A DNA stretch of 19,159 nucleotides from assembly GCA_964484385.1 (NCBI GenBank), contig CAZAFV010000054.1, forward strand, positions 1 through 19,159. The letters are read 5' to 3'. This document shows, piece after piece, positions 1-7,308 of this stretch. The notes beneath the pieces are model-generated. The model made no database searches and was not told the DNA's origin. It worked only from the letters and a program-made list of their open reading frames with translations. Source of the DNA: Poriferisodalis sp964484385. GTDB taxonomy: Bacteria; Actinomycetota; Acidimicrobiia; Acidimicrobiales; Poriferisodalaceae. A program made the translations under genes and the position numbers. Every line of letters begins with the position of its first letter. Position 1 is the stretch's first letter.

Positions 1-2
1 TG

Positions 3-1448
3 CTGCGAGCCATCGGCCGCGAAGACCTGCTGGGCGACGAGCGGTTCCCGGACCCGCCGTGGGGCCTACTCGATCTCGAGCCGCTGGCGGAGATCACGCC
101 GATCCTCGAAGACGCCTTCGCGGCCCGCCCGCTCGACGAGTGGCTGGAGATCTTCGGCGCTCACGATGTGCCCTGCCAGCCGACGCAGACACGCGAAGAG
201 TTCATGGGCTCGTCGCTCGCGCGGGCCAACGGGCTCGACACCACCGTCGAGCACCCTGAACTCGGGACGGTGCGCACCCCGCCCCAGCCGATGTGGATCG
301 ACGGCTGTGACGAAGTCGCGCTGCAGCCGGCCCCGCTCCTCGGCGAGCACACCGCCGAGGTTGAGGCCGAGCTGGCCGACGGCCTGTGGACTCCAGCGAC
401 CGGCGGCGTCGGCCCGGCGGCCTCTGTGCGCGAGATTGCGACGCGTGAGCCTGCGAGCCTGACGGCGCCCGAGGCACCACTGGCGGGCGTGCGTGCTGTC
501 GACCTCAGCTCCTTCATCGCCGGGCCGGTCATCACCCGCCACCTGGCCATGCTCGGCGCCGAAGTCATCAAGATCGAGCAGCCCGGCGGCGATCCATTCC
601 GCGTGCTCGGTCCCTATTTCAACGGCTGGAACCAGTCGAAGCGTTCGATCTGCCTGAACCTCAAGGATGCTGCCGACCACGCAGTCATGGCGCAGCTTGT
701 GGCCGAATCCGATGTCATCGTGGAGAACTTCCGCCCCGGCGTCGCGGCACGCCTTGGCGTGGCGGATCAGGACCTGCGGCGCATACGCCCCGATGCGGTG
801 CTGGTGAAGAGCCCCGGCTACGGCCGTGACGACTCCATGGCCGAAGTGCCGGCGTTCGATCCGCTCCTGCAAGCCCTCGGCGGGATCATGGCGGCGCAGG
901 GCGGCGACGCCGAGCCGGTGTTCCTGACCGTGCCGGTGCACGACGCCGCCACGCCGCTGATCGCCTCGTTCGGGGTGCTGTGCTCGCTCTACCGGCGCCT
1001 GGTCGACGGTGAAGGGCGGACGGTGCGCACGTCGCTCACCCAGACCGTCACTGCCGCGCAAGCGGCCGAGTTCGTGGACTACGAGGGGCGGCCGCCCGCC
1101 GAGACGGGCGGCATGGACTACCGGGGCGCCGGGCCCGAGCGCACCTACCTCGAAGCGCCCGATGCCGACGGCCCCGAGTGGATCTGGCACCAGGCGACGC
1201 CGGAGGGCACCAGCGACCTGCCGGTCGAGCGGCGCGGTTTCGTCAGGGCGACCGTCGCCGTCGACAACCGTCACGTCGTCGACCTGCCGGAGACCGAGTG
1301 GGGCCCGATGATCCAGCTCGGCTCCCTTGTCGGCGGCATCGACGTGTCGATGCGCCGAGCCCCGTACCTCGACGAGCACCATGCGGCGATCATCACCGAG
1401 CTCGCCGCATCCCGCGGCACCGGCACGCAGCCGGCGGTGGCCGACTGA
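3..1448 (+). CDS. Tandem CaiB/BaiF (family III) CoA transferase, 5' end outside window
   Basis: Family III CoA transferases move CoA between carboxylic acids through an aspartyl-CoA thioester. The reading frame is open from base 3, so the gene starts upstream and is partial here. Bases 3 to about 460 encode the C-terminal part of one CaiB/BaiF unit (about 150 residues, including AEITPILEDAFAARPLDEW and the VPCQPTQT segment). From about base 481 a second unit begins with the family N-terminal signature LAGVRAVDLSSFIAGP, followed by LGAEVIKIEQPGGDPFR and SDVIVENFRPGVAARLG. The Asp of VHDAATP (codon 942-944) aligns with the family's catalytic aspartate. It is therefore a fused two-copy protein, probably a pseudo-dimer, since ordinary members form interlocked homodimers. 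The C-terminal small domain of the second copy is diverged. The substrate cannot be told. The next gene begins 50 bases downstream behind its own -10-like box. Confidence 0.9.
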   Translation: MRAIGREDLLGDERFPDPPWGLLDLEPLAEITPILEDAFAARPLDEWLEIFGAHDVPCQPTQTREEFMGSSLARANGLDTTVEHPELGTVRTPPQPMWIDGCDEVALQPAPLLGEHTAEVEAELADGLWTPATGGVGPAASVREIATREPASLTAPEAPLAGVRAVDLSSFIAGPVITRHLAMLGAEVIKIEQPGGDPFRVLGPYFNGWNQSKRSICLNLKDAADHAVMAQLVAESDVIVENFRPGVAARLGVADQDLRRIRPDAVLVKSPGYGRDDSMAEVPAFDPLLQALGGIMAAQGGDAEPVFLTVPVHDAATPLIASFGVLCSLYRRLVDGEGRTVRTSLTQTVTAAQAAEFVDYEGRPPAETGGMDYRGAGPERTYLEAPDADGPEWIWHQATPEGTSDLPVERRGFVRATVAVDNRHVVDLPETEWGPMIQLGSLVGGIDVSMRRAPYLDEHHAAIITELAASRGTGTQPAVAD

Positions 1449-1486
1449 GGTTCGTGGCCCGGCTCGAAGATCGGAATCAGCGTCAC

Positions 1487-1492
1487 TACGGT
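1487..1492 (+). promoter_or_regulatory. Candidate leaderless -10 box (TACGGT)
   Basis: TACGGT fits the actinobacterial -10 consensus TANNNT and ends 6 bases before the ATG at 1499. That spacing would place the transcription start on the A of the ATG. No Shine-Dalgarno sequence is visible, which agrees with a leaderless message for the molybdenum hydroxylase gene. Confidence 0.4.
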
Positions 1493-1498
1493 GAGCCC

Positions 1499-3853
1499 AT
1501 GGCGACGGCGCGACTTGCTTCCGAGGATCTGCCGATGCTGCGCGGGTCGGCAGCGTTCACTGCTGATCTGCCGCTTCCCGACGGCTGCCTGCACGCTGCG
1601 TTCGTGCGCTCGACGGTGGCACACGGCCATCTGCGCAGCGTCGACCTGCGCGAGGCCGAGCAGGCGCCGGGCGTCGTTGCGGTCTTCGAAGCAGCGGGGC
1701 TGGGCTTGGAGCCGCTGGAGTACTACCGGGCCACCACGCTCGGCGGTCAGATGGCCCGACCGCTGCTTGCCACCGAGCGGGTCCGGTTCGTCGGCGAGCC
1801 GATTGCGGTCGTGCTGGCCGACTCGCCTGCGCACGCTCTCGATGCCGCTGAACTGGTCGCTGTCGAGATAGACGATCTGCCAGCGGTCGTCGACACCGAG
1901 CAGGCTGCAGCCGGCGACGTGCTGCTGTTCCCCGATGCGGGAACGAACGTGGTGCGCCCGCTCGATTCCCCAGATGACGGCGGATTCCTGTCGCCGCCCA
2001 CTGTGCTCGACGAACCTGCTGCGCCCCCGGCCGCACCCGGCGAGGACCCCTGCGATGGCGCCGAGTGCGTGGTCGAGCTGGTGTGCGAGAACGACCGGAT
2101 CACGTCGCTGCCGATCGAGCCGTGCGCCGTTGTCGCGACGCCGTTCGAGCTGATCCGGGACACGCCATTGGCGCAGGGCGCTTCACCGGACTGCGAGCTC
2201 GACATCTGGAGCACCGGCCAAGGGGTGCACAGCGCGCCATACCTCTACCGGCGCCTGCTGGGCATCCCCGTCACGGCGGTGCGTGTCCGCGAACCGCATG
2301 TGGGCGGCGGGTTCGGCGGTCGCGGCGATCCCATGCCGGAGTTCTTCGTGGTGGCCCGGGCCGCTCAGATGCTCCAGCGCCCGGTGCGCTGGGCGCAGAG
2401 CCGCCAGGAGCAGTTCGTCTCTATGCCTTACGGGCGCGGTCAGCGGCACCGCATCCGGATGGGCTTCGGCCTCGACGGCCGCATCGTCGGGATCGACGTG
2501 GTCATGTGGTGCGACGCAGGCGCCTACCCGCACATGGCGCCGATGCTCACTGCGGCCAGCTACCGCCAGAGCACTGGCCTGTACCGGGTGCCGCGGCTGC
2601 GCTACCGCATCGGTTCCGCGGTCACGAATGCCCCGCCCACCGGCGCGTACCGCGGCGCTGGCCAGCCCGAGGTGAACGCGGCACTTGAACGGGCCATCGA
2701 CGCTGGCGCCCGCGAGTTGGGCCTCGATCCCGCCGAGGTCCGCCGCCGGAACCTGCTGCGTGCCGAGGAGCTGCCGTTCGATACCGGCACCGGCATCGTG
2801 CTCGACAGCGGCGACCCGCACCGAGCGCTCGATGCTGCCCAGGAGCTCATCGACGTCGACCGCTGGCAGGACCTGGCAGCCGAGCGCCGGTCAGCCGGCA
2901 GCCGCTCGGCACTGATCGGGATCGGCTATGGCTGCTACAGCCAGAGCGCAGGCAGCGGCGACGACCCCGACTACGCCTCGCTGGAGCTGGGCTCGGACGG
3001 CAGCGTGCTGGTGACCTGCGGCAGCCACGGCCACGGTCAGGGGCATCACAGCCTGTGGGCCCAGATCACCAGCGCCCGGGTCGGGATCGCCGAAGGCGCC
3101 GTCCGGGTGAACGACGCCGATTCGGTGACGTCGTCCTACGGCGGGGTCACCGGCGGTTCTCGCACTGCAACGGTGCTGGGCAGCCAGATCGCCGAAGCAG
3201 CGTCTGAGCTGCGTGCCCGTATCTGCGAAGTGGCCGGGGAACTGCTCGAAGCCAGCCCCGACGACATCAGCCTCACCCCCGACGGTGCGCACGTTGCCGG
3301 CGTACCGTCCCGGTTGACGAGCTGGACCGACATTGCCGCGGCGGCACCGGAGGGAATCAGCGCAACCGTCACCGAGCGCCGCGCCGAGGTGACCCATCCC
3401 TACGGCACCCACGCCGCGGTCGTCGAGGTCGATGCGGAGACAGGCCGTGTCGAGCTGCTGGCGTTCGCCGCCGTGGACGACTGCGGGCGGATGCTGTCGG
3501 AGACATCGGTCGAGGGTCAGCAGCACGGCGGCGCGGTCGCTGGCATCTCCCAGGCGCTGATGGAAGCAGGGCAGTGGGACGCCGACGGCACCCCCCGCAC
3601 CACCACGCTGGTGGACTACCTGATCCCGGCTGCAGCCGACCTGCCGCGCATCGACACCGCCCGGCTCGGCATACCGACCGAGCGCAACGAGCTCGGCACT
3701 CGCGGCATCGGCGAGAACGGGGCCATCGCCGCCCCGCCCGCCGTCCAGAACGCCGTCATCGACGCCGTCGCCCACCTCGGCGTGACCCACATCGACATCC
3801 CGCTCACACCCCAGCGCGTCTGGGAAGCGATCCAAGCGGCACAGATGCCATAG
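1499..3853 (+). CDS. Xanthine dehydrogenase/CO dehydrogenase-family molybdenum-binding subunit
   Basis: This 784-residue protein matches the large, molybdopterin-binding subunit of molybdenum hydroxylases, which insert water-derived oxygen into aldehydes, purines or N-heterocycles. The first 120 or so residues form the a/b-hammerhead domain (LRGSAAFTADLPLPDG, then RFVGEPIAVVLADSPAHALD). The MoCo domain follows with GGGFGG (269-274), GAYRGAGQPE (Ala383-Tyr384-Arg385), HGHGQGHHSLWAQI and a C-terminal GTRGIGENGAIAAPPAVQN, in which Glu739 is the expected catalytic base. The AYRGAG loop lacks the AYXCSFR signature of form I CoxL, so true CO oxidation is unlikely. No FAD subunit (CoxM) or 2Fe-2S subunit (CoxS) gene lies beside it. 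An insert at about 155-185 is rich in Pro and Ala. An upstream extension in the same frame lies antiparallel to no domain and overlaps the previous gene, so ATG 1499 was chosen. Confidence 0.92.
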   Translation: MATARLASEDLPMLRGSAAFTADLPLPDGCLHAAFVRSTVAHGHLRSVDLREAEQAPGVVAVFEAAGLGLEPLEYYRATTLGGQMARPLLATERVRFVGEPIAVVLADSPAHALDAAELVAVEIDDLPAVVDTEQAAAGDVLLFPDAGTNVVRPLDSPDDGGFLSPPTVLDEPAAPPAAPGEDPCDGAECVVELVCENDRITSLPIEPCAVVATPFELIRDTPLAQGASPDCELDIWSTGQGVHSAPYLYRRLLGIPVTAVRVREPHVGGGFGGRGDPMPEFFVVARAAQMLQRPVRWAQSRQEQFVSMPYGRGQRHRIRMGFGLDGRIVGIDVVMWCDAGAYPHMAPMLTAASYRQSTGLYRVPRLRYRIGSAVTNAPPTGAYRGAGQPEVNAALERAIDAGARELGLDPAEVRRRNLLRAEELPFDTGTGIVLDSGDPHRALDAAQELIDVDRWQDLAAERRSAGSRSALIGIGYGCYSQSAGSGDDPDYASLELGSDGSVLVTCGSHGHGQGHHSLWAQITSARVGIAEGAVRVNDADSVTSSYGGVTGGSRTATVLGSQIAEAASELRARICEVAGELLEASPDDISLTPDGAHVAGVPSRLTSWTDIAAAAPEGISATVTERRAEVTHPYGTHAAVVEVDAETGRVELLAFAAVDDCGRMLSETSVEGQQHGGAVAGISQALMEAGQWDADGTPRTTTLVDYLIPAAADLPRIDTARLGIPTERNELGTRGIGENGAIAAPPAVQNAVIDAVAHLGVTHIDIPLTPQRVWEAIQAAQMP

Positions 3854-3932
3854 CTGTGGAGGCGGCAGGAGACTCTGCGACGTTGCGACCAGCTGGATCG
3901 CTGGTCGCTGAGGGTTCTGCCGCCTCCGCAGC
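3853..3932 (+). repeat. Nested inverted repeat between molybdenum hydroxylase gene and metY
   Basis: Bases 3853-3868 pair with 3917-3932 over 16 positions, with a single G-U pair (3857/3928). Inside, 3885-3893 pairs perfectly with 3900-3908 (9 bp) around a 6-base loop. The left arm begins on the last base of the preceding stop codon. No T-run follows, so this is either a terminator of the U-tract-free kind or a structured 5' leader of metY. I could not match it to a known SAM, SAH or T-box leader. Confidence 0.7.
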
Positions 3933-4001
3933 GGACTCACGCGTGCGCGGCTGGTCGGCAAAGCAGTGCTTGAATGCAGGCACACGACCCCGGAGGCACC
4001 C

Positions 4002-5297
4002 ATGGTCGAGCCGGATTTCCTGCACTTCGACACGCTGGCGTTGCACGCCGGCCAGCAGCCCGACCCCACCACCGGGGCCCGAGCCGTGCCGATCTACCAG
4101 ACCACCTCGTTCAGCTTCACCGACACTGAGCAGGCGGCCAGCCTGTTCAACCTCGAGATCCCCGGCCACATCTACAGCCGCATCTCCAATCCCACCGTTG
4201 CCGTGCTCGAGGAGCGGATCGCCGCGCTCGAAGGCGGCGTCGGAGCGGTCTGCACGGCGAGCGGCATGGCGGCGTTCCACCTGGCGTGCGCCACGATCGC
4301 CTCAGCGGGCGACCACATCGTGGCCAGCCGCAACATCTACGGCGGCACCCACAACATCCTGAGCCTCACGCTGCCCCGCTTCGGCATCGCCACGACGTTC
4401 GTCGACCCCCGCGACCTCGATGCGTGGCGCAGCGCCATCCAGCCCAACACCAAGGTGCTGTTCGCCGAGACGCTGGGCAATCCCAACATCGAGGTGCTCG
4501 ACGTGCCGGCTGTGGCCGCGGTGGCTCATGAGGCCGACCTGCCGCTGATGCTCGACGCCACGTTCACCACGCCGCACCTGATGCGGCCCATCGAGCTGGG
4601 TGCGGACATCGTGATGCACAGCGCCACCAAGTTCCTCGGCGGTCACGGCGTTGCGATCGGCGGCGTCGTGGTAGACGGCGGGCGCTTCGACTGGGCCGCC
4701 TCGGGCAAGTTCCCGACGCTCAGCGAACCGTATGCGGGCTACCACGGCATCGCCTTCACCGATGAGTACGGGCCCCAGGCGCTGTCGATGCGGGCCCGAG
4801 CCGAGGGCCTGCGCGACTTCGGCGCCGCCATGAGCCCGGCAGTGGCCTTTCACCTGCTTCAGGGCGTCGAGACGCTGCCGCTGCGCATGGACCGCCATGT
4901 CGCCAACACCGAGGCGGTGATCGAGTTCCTCACCTCGCACGACGCCGTGAGCTGGGTGAGCCACCCCTCGGTGCCGTCGCACCCCGACCACGAGCTCGCC
5001 AAGCGCCTGCTGCCGCGGGGCGCCGGCGCGATCCTGAGCTTCGGTGTCGAAGGCGGTCGCGAGGCCGGACGGCGATTCATCGAGGCGGTGCGGCTGGCGT
5101 CGCATCTGGCCAACGTGGGCGACGCCAAGACGCTCGTGATCCACCCCGCCAGCACCACCCACCAGCAGATGAGCGCTGAGGATCTGGCCGCAGCAGGCGT
5201 CGGCGAGGACCTGGTGCGCCTGTCGGTGGGCCTTGAGCACCCGGGCGACATCATCTCGGACTTGTCCCGCGCCCTGCGGGCATCGCAGAAGGGCTGA
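4002..5297 (+). CDS. metY: O-acetylhomoserine sulfhydrylase-like PLP enzyme
   Basis: MetY makes homocysteine from O-acetylhomoserine and sulfide, the direct sulfhydrylation route to methionine in the cytoplasm. The 431-residue length is typical of the family. The Cys/Met-metabolism PLP fold is clear from FDTLALHAGQQPDPTTGARA, PIYQTTSFSF, YSRISNPTVAVLEERIAALE and MHSATKFLGGHG, in which Lys210 should hold the PLP, and the C-terminal VGDAKTLVIHPASTTHQQ and VRLSVGLEHPGDI segments. A clear ribosome site (GGAGG, 3992-3996) lies 5 bases before ATG 4002; a slightly longer frame from an upstream ATG has no such support. A neighbouring homoserine acetyltransferase (MetX) is absent; the hydrolase that follows is not MetX-like. 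A large inverted repeat upstream may regulate it. Related enzymes (cystathionine gamma-synthase, methionine gamma-lyase) are less likely given the length and motifs. Confidence 0.93.
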   Translation: MVEPDFLHFDTLALHAGQQPDPTTGARAVPIYQTTSFSFTDTEQAASLFNLEIPGHIYSRISNPTVAVLEERIAALEGGVGAVCTASGMAAFHLACATIASAGDHIVASRNIYGGTHNILSLTLPRFGIATTFVDPRDLDAWRSAIQPNTKVLFAETLGNPNIEVLDVPAVAAVAHEADLPLMLDATFTTPHLMRPIELGADIVMHSATKFLGGHGVAIGGVVVDGGRFDWAASGKFPTLSEPYAGYHGIAFTDEYGPQALSMRARAEGLRDFGAAMSPAVAFHLLQGVETLPLRMDRHVANTEAVIEFLTSHDAVSWVSHPSVPSHPDHELAKRLLPRGAGAILSFGVEGGREAGRRFIEAVRLASHLANVGDAKTLVIHPASTTHQQMSAEDLAAAGVGEDLVRLSVGLEHPGDIISDLSRALRASQKG

Positions 5298-5301
5298 ACC
5301 G

Positions 5302-6132
5302 ATGACAGCAACCGAGATGTTCTCACTGGACGTCCGTGGCCGCGCTATCGGTGTGGCCGCAGGGGGAGTGGTTCCCGATGCGGCGTCGGCGGCCGAGGCG
5401 CCGGTGGTGCTGCTCGTGCACGGCGCAGGCATGAACCGCACCGTGTGGCAGCTGCAGACACGCTGGCTCGCGCACCACGGCTACACCCCGCTGGCCATCG
5501 ATCTGCCGGGCCACGGCAACAGCGAGGGCGAGCCGCTCGGATCGGTGGCCGAGATGGCCGACTGGCTCAGTGACGCCATCACTGCCGTGGGGGAGCGGCT
5601 GGACTGCGCCCAAGTACGTCTGGTCGGCCATTCGATGGGGTCTTTGGTGTCCACCGAGGCCGCAGCTGCCGACGGCGGTCGCATCGCACGGCTGGTGCTG
5701 ATGGGCACGGCCGCCGGAATGCCCGTCCATCCAGCCCTGCTGGACGCCGCGGAGAGGAACGAACTGCTGGCACCGGAACTGATGACTGCCTGGGGACACG
5801 GCAACCGGGCGCACGTGGCCACCAACCCCACGCCCGGATTGTGGATGCTCGGCGGCAGCGTGGCCCTGCTGGAACGAGCCGACAACGGCGTGATCCATGC
5901 CGACCTGTCCGCCTGCGCGGCCTACGAGGCCGGCGATGTTGCCGCTCGGGTGAAGTGCCCGGTAACCGTCATCGTCGGCAGCGAGGACAAGATGACTCCG
6001 CCCCGCGCCGCAGCACCGCTGATCGCCGACTTCGCCGACTGCGACGTGATCCATCTCGCCGGCGCCGGCCACATGATGATGAACGAGGATCCCGCCGCCG
6101 TCCGGATGGCACTCGCCACGGCACTCGCCTAG
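5302..6132 (+). CDS. Alpha/beta-fold hydrolase
   Basis: A 276-residue alpha/beta hydrolase of unknown substrate. The oxyanion segment is LLVHGAGMNRTVWQ, the nucleophile elbow is GHSMGS with Ser111, the acid is probably Asp229 in VGSEDKMTPP, and the base is His257 in GAGHMMM, so the full triad is present. There is no signal peptide. It starts 4 bases after the metY stop codon and is almost certainly cotranscribed with it. It is shorter than homoserine O-acetyltransferase and lacks that family's long lid and GGSMGG elbow, so I do not call it MetX. The start at 5302 is preceded by AGAAGGG about 8 bases away. A longer in-frame start at 5233 would overlap metY deeply and was rejected. Confidence 0.9.
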   Translation: MTATEMFSLDVRGRAIGVAAGGVVPDAASAAEAPVVLLVHGAGMNRTVWQLQTRWLAHHGYTPLAIDLPGHGNSEGEPLGSVAEMADWLSDAITAVGERLDCAQVRLVGHSMGSLVSTEAAAADGGRIARLVLMGTAAGMPVHPALLDAAERNELLAPELMTAWGHGNRAHVATNPTPGLWMLGGSVALLERADNGVIHADLSACAAYEAGDVAARVKCPVTVIVGSEDKMTPPRAAAPLIADFADCDVIHLAGAGHMMMNEDPAAVRMALATALA

Positions 6133-6187
6133 CTGGCCAATCCCGCGCGCAGTGCAGGCTGTGCGCGATGCGCGCTGTGCTGGTCGT

Positions 6188-6202
6188 GCGCGCTTCGCGC
6201 GC
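6188..6202 (+). terminator. Stem-TTC-stem hairpin after the hydrolase gene
   Basis: GCGCGC-TTC-GCGCGC is a perfect 6-bp stem with a 3-base loop, lying 56 bases after the hydrolase stop codon and 58 before the next start. It is a plausible terminator of the metY-hydrolase unit, although no T-run follows. Confidence 0.4.
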
Positions 6203-6259
6203 GGCTGCCATCATGTGCCGGCGGCAATGTGACGCAACCTGCCGCAGAAGGAGCCGGAC

Positions 6260-6799
6260 ATGGCAGTCGAGCGATTTCCCGTCGAGGCCTCGCACATCCT
6301 GATGTTCGCGAGGTCGATCGGCGACACGAACCCGATCTACAGCGACCCGGACTACGCCGCCGGAACTGAGGTCGGTTCGATCATTGCGCCGCCGACCTTT
6401 GCGCAGTCGAGCGCGCAATTCGACCCCGACTACTTCCTGCGCCCCAAGCCCGACAAGAAGTGGTTCGGCAGCGGCCGCACCGCCTCGGGCACCTTGGTGC
6501 GCGACCTCTCGGAAGCCGACGGCGACGACGTTGCCGACGAGCGTGAGGACGACAAGCAGTCCGGCGCGGCGGCAGGCGGGCTGCACGCCGAGCAGCACTT
6601 CACCTATCACCGCCATCTGCAGCCGGGCGACGTGCTGCACACGGTCACCTACGACGGCGAGCGCTGGGAGAAGCAGTCCAAGCGCGCGGGCATCCTCAAG
6701 TTCTCCGAGGCAGTCACCGAGTACCGCGACGAAGACGACGAGCTGGTCATCACGGCCAAAGGCGTCGGCGTCGTCACCGAGAAGGTCATCGACAACTAG
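6260..6799 (+). CDS. MaoC-like hydratase N-terminal-type subunit (HadA-like)
   Basis: This 179-residue protein resembles the HadA/HadC-type subunit of (3R)-hydroxyacyl-ACP dehydratase (MaoC N-terminal hotdog domain). The head matches FARSIGDTNPIYSDPDYAAG and IIAPPTFAQS, and a later LHAEQHFTYHRHLQPGDVL strand is typical. In the hydratase-2 motif D-x-N-P-x-H the aspartate is kept (Asp22), but the catalytic His is replaced by Tyr27, as expected for the non-catalytic, substrate-holding partner. An acidic insert (EADGDDVADEREDD, about residues 88-101) interrupts the usual linker. A ribosome site (AAGGAG, 6248-6253) sits 6 bases before ATG 6260. The catalytic partner follows 53 bases downstream. 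Likely role: the dehydration step of fatty-acid synthesis, or hydration of enoyl-CoA in a degradation pathway. Confidence 0.87.
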   Translation: MAVERFPVEASHILMFARSIGDTNPIYSDPDYAAGTEVGSIIAPPTFAQSSAQFDPDYFLRPKPDKKWFGSGRTASGTLVRDLSEADGDDVADEREDDKQSGAAAGGLHAEQHFTYHRHLQPGDVLHTVTYDGERWEKQSKRAGILKFSEAVTEYRDEDDELVITAKGVGVVTEKVIDN

Positions 6800-6852
6800 C
6801 GGTTCGCCACCTCCACGAACGCAGCACCCACCACCCAGGAAGGCACACAGAC

Positions 6853-7275
6853 ATGGCACTCAGCGCATCGCAGCTCAACGTCGGCGACAGCTACTCTGAG
6901 CAGATCGTCGACGACCTCACCCGCACCCAGATCGTCCAGTACGCCGGCGCGTCGGGCGACTACAACCCGGTCCACACCGATGAGAAGTTCGTCACCGAGG
7001 TGGCCGGCTACCCGACAGTGTTCGCCCACGGCATGCTCACCATGGGCATGACCGGCCGCATGGTCACCAACTACGTCGGCGACGGCCGCCTCACCTACTA
7101 CGGCGTGCGGTTCACCAGCCAGGTGTGGCCCGGTGACACGCTCACCGCCAAGGCCGAGGTGGCCGACATCCGTGACGAGGACGGCCAGAAGCTGGTCGAT
7201 CTCACCATCACCACCACCAACCAGGACGACCGGCCCGTTCTCACTGGCCAAGCCACCGCCCGCCTCGACGACTGA
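6853..7275 (+). CDS. MaoC-family (R)-specific enoyl hydratase/dehydratase (HadB-like)
   Basis: This 140-residue hotdog protein carries the full hydratase-2 motif, YAGASGDYNPVHTDEKF, with catalytic Asp36 and His41, followed by YPTVFAHGMLTMGM. It should be the catalytic half of a heterodimer with the preceding HadA-like protein, interconverting (3R)-hydroxyacyl and trans-2-enoyl thioesters. Size and pairing match mycobacterial HadAB. The start is supported by AGGAAGG about 9 bases upstream. The gene is followed by a 33-base gap and the convergent acyl-CoA dehydrogenase gene, so the pair forms a closed unit. Whether the carrier is ACP (biosynthesis) or CoA (degradation) cannot be read from sequence; the nearby dehydrogenase and CoA transferase favour CoA, and the HadA/HadB pairing favours ACP. 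Confidence 0.9.
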   Translation: MALSASQLNVGDSYSEQIVDDLTRTQIVQYAGASGDYNPVHTDEKFVTEVAGYPTVFAHGMLTMGMTGRMVTNYVGDGRLTYYGVRFTSQVWPGDTLTAKAEVADIRDEDGQKLVDLTITTTNQDDRPVLTGQATARLDD

Positions 7276-7308
7276 GCGGCGTTGGCCCTTGGCGCGGCCA
7301 GCGCTGTG

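Noticed and set aside
66..1382. 438-codon open frame on the minus strand
   Set aside because: Antisense to the CoA transferase, which has clear family motifs; no ribosome site or domain.
1178..1498. Upstream extension of the molybdenum hydroxylase gene
   Set aside because: Overlaps the preceding CoA transferase frame and carries no domain; the hammerhead domain begins right after 1499.
1499..3853. CoxL of aerobic CO dehydrogenase
   Set aside because: The AYXCSFR active-site loop of form I is replaced by AYRGAGQPE, and coxM/coxS are absent.
3854..4001. A SAM riboswitch before metY
   Set aside because: I could not match the conserved SAM-I, SAM-II, SAM-IV or SAH cores; I keep only the inverted repeat as a feature.
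5302..6132. Homoserine O-acetyltransferase (MetX)
   Set aside because: The neighbour of metY is only 276 residues, with a GHSMGS elbow and no MetX lid or motifs.
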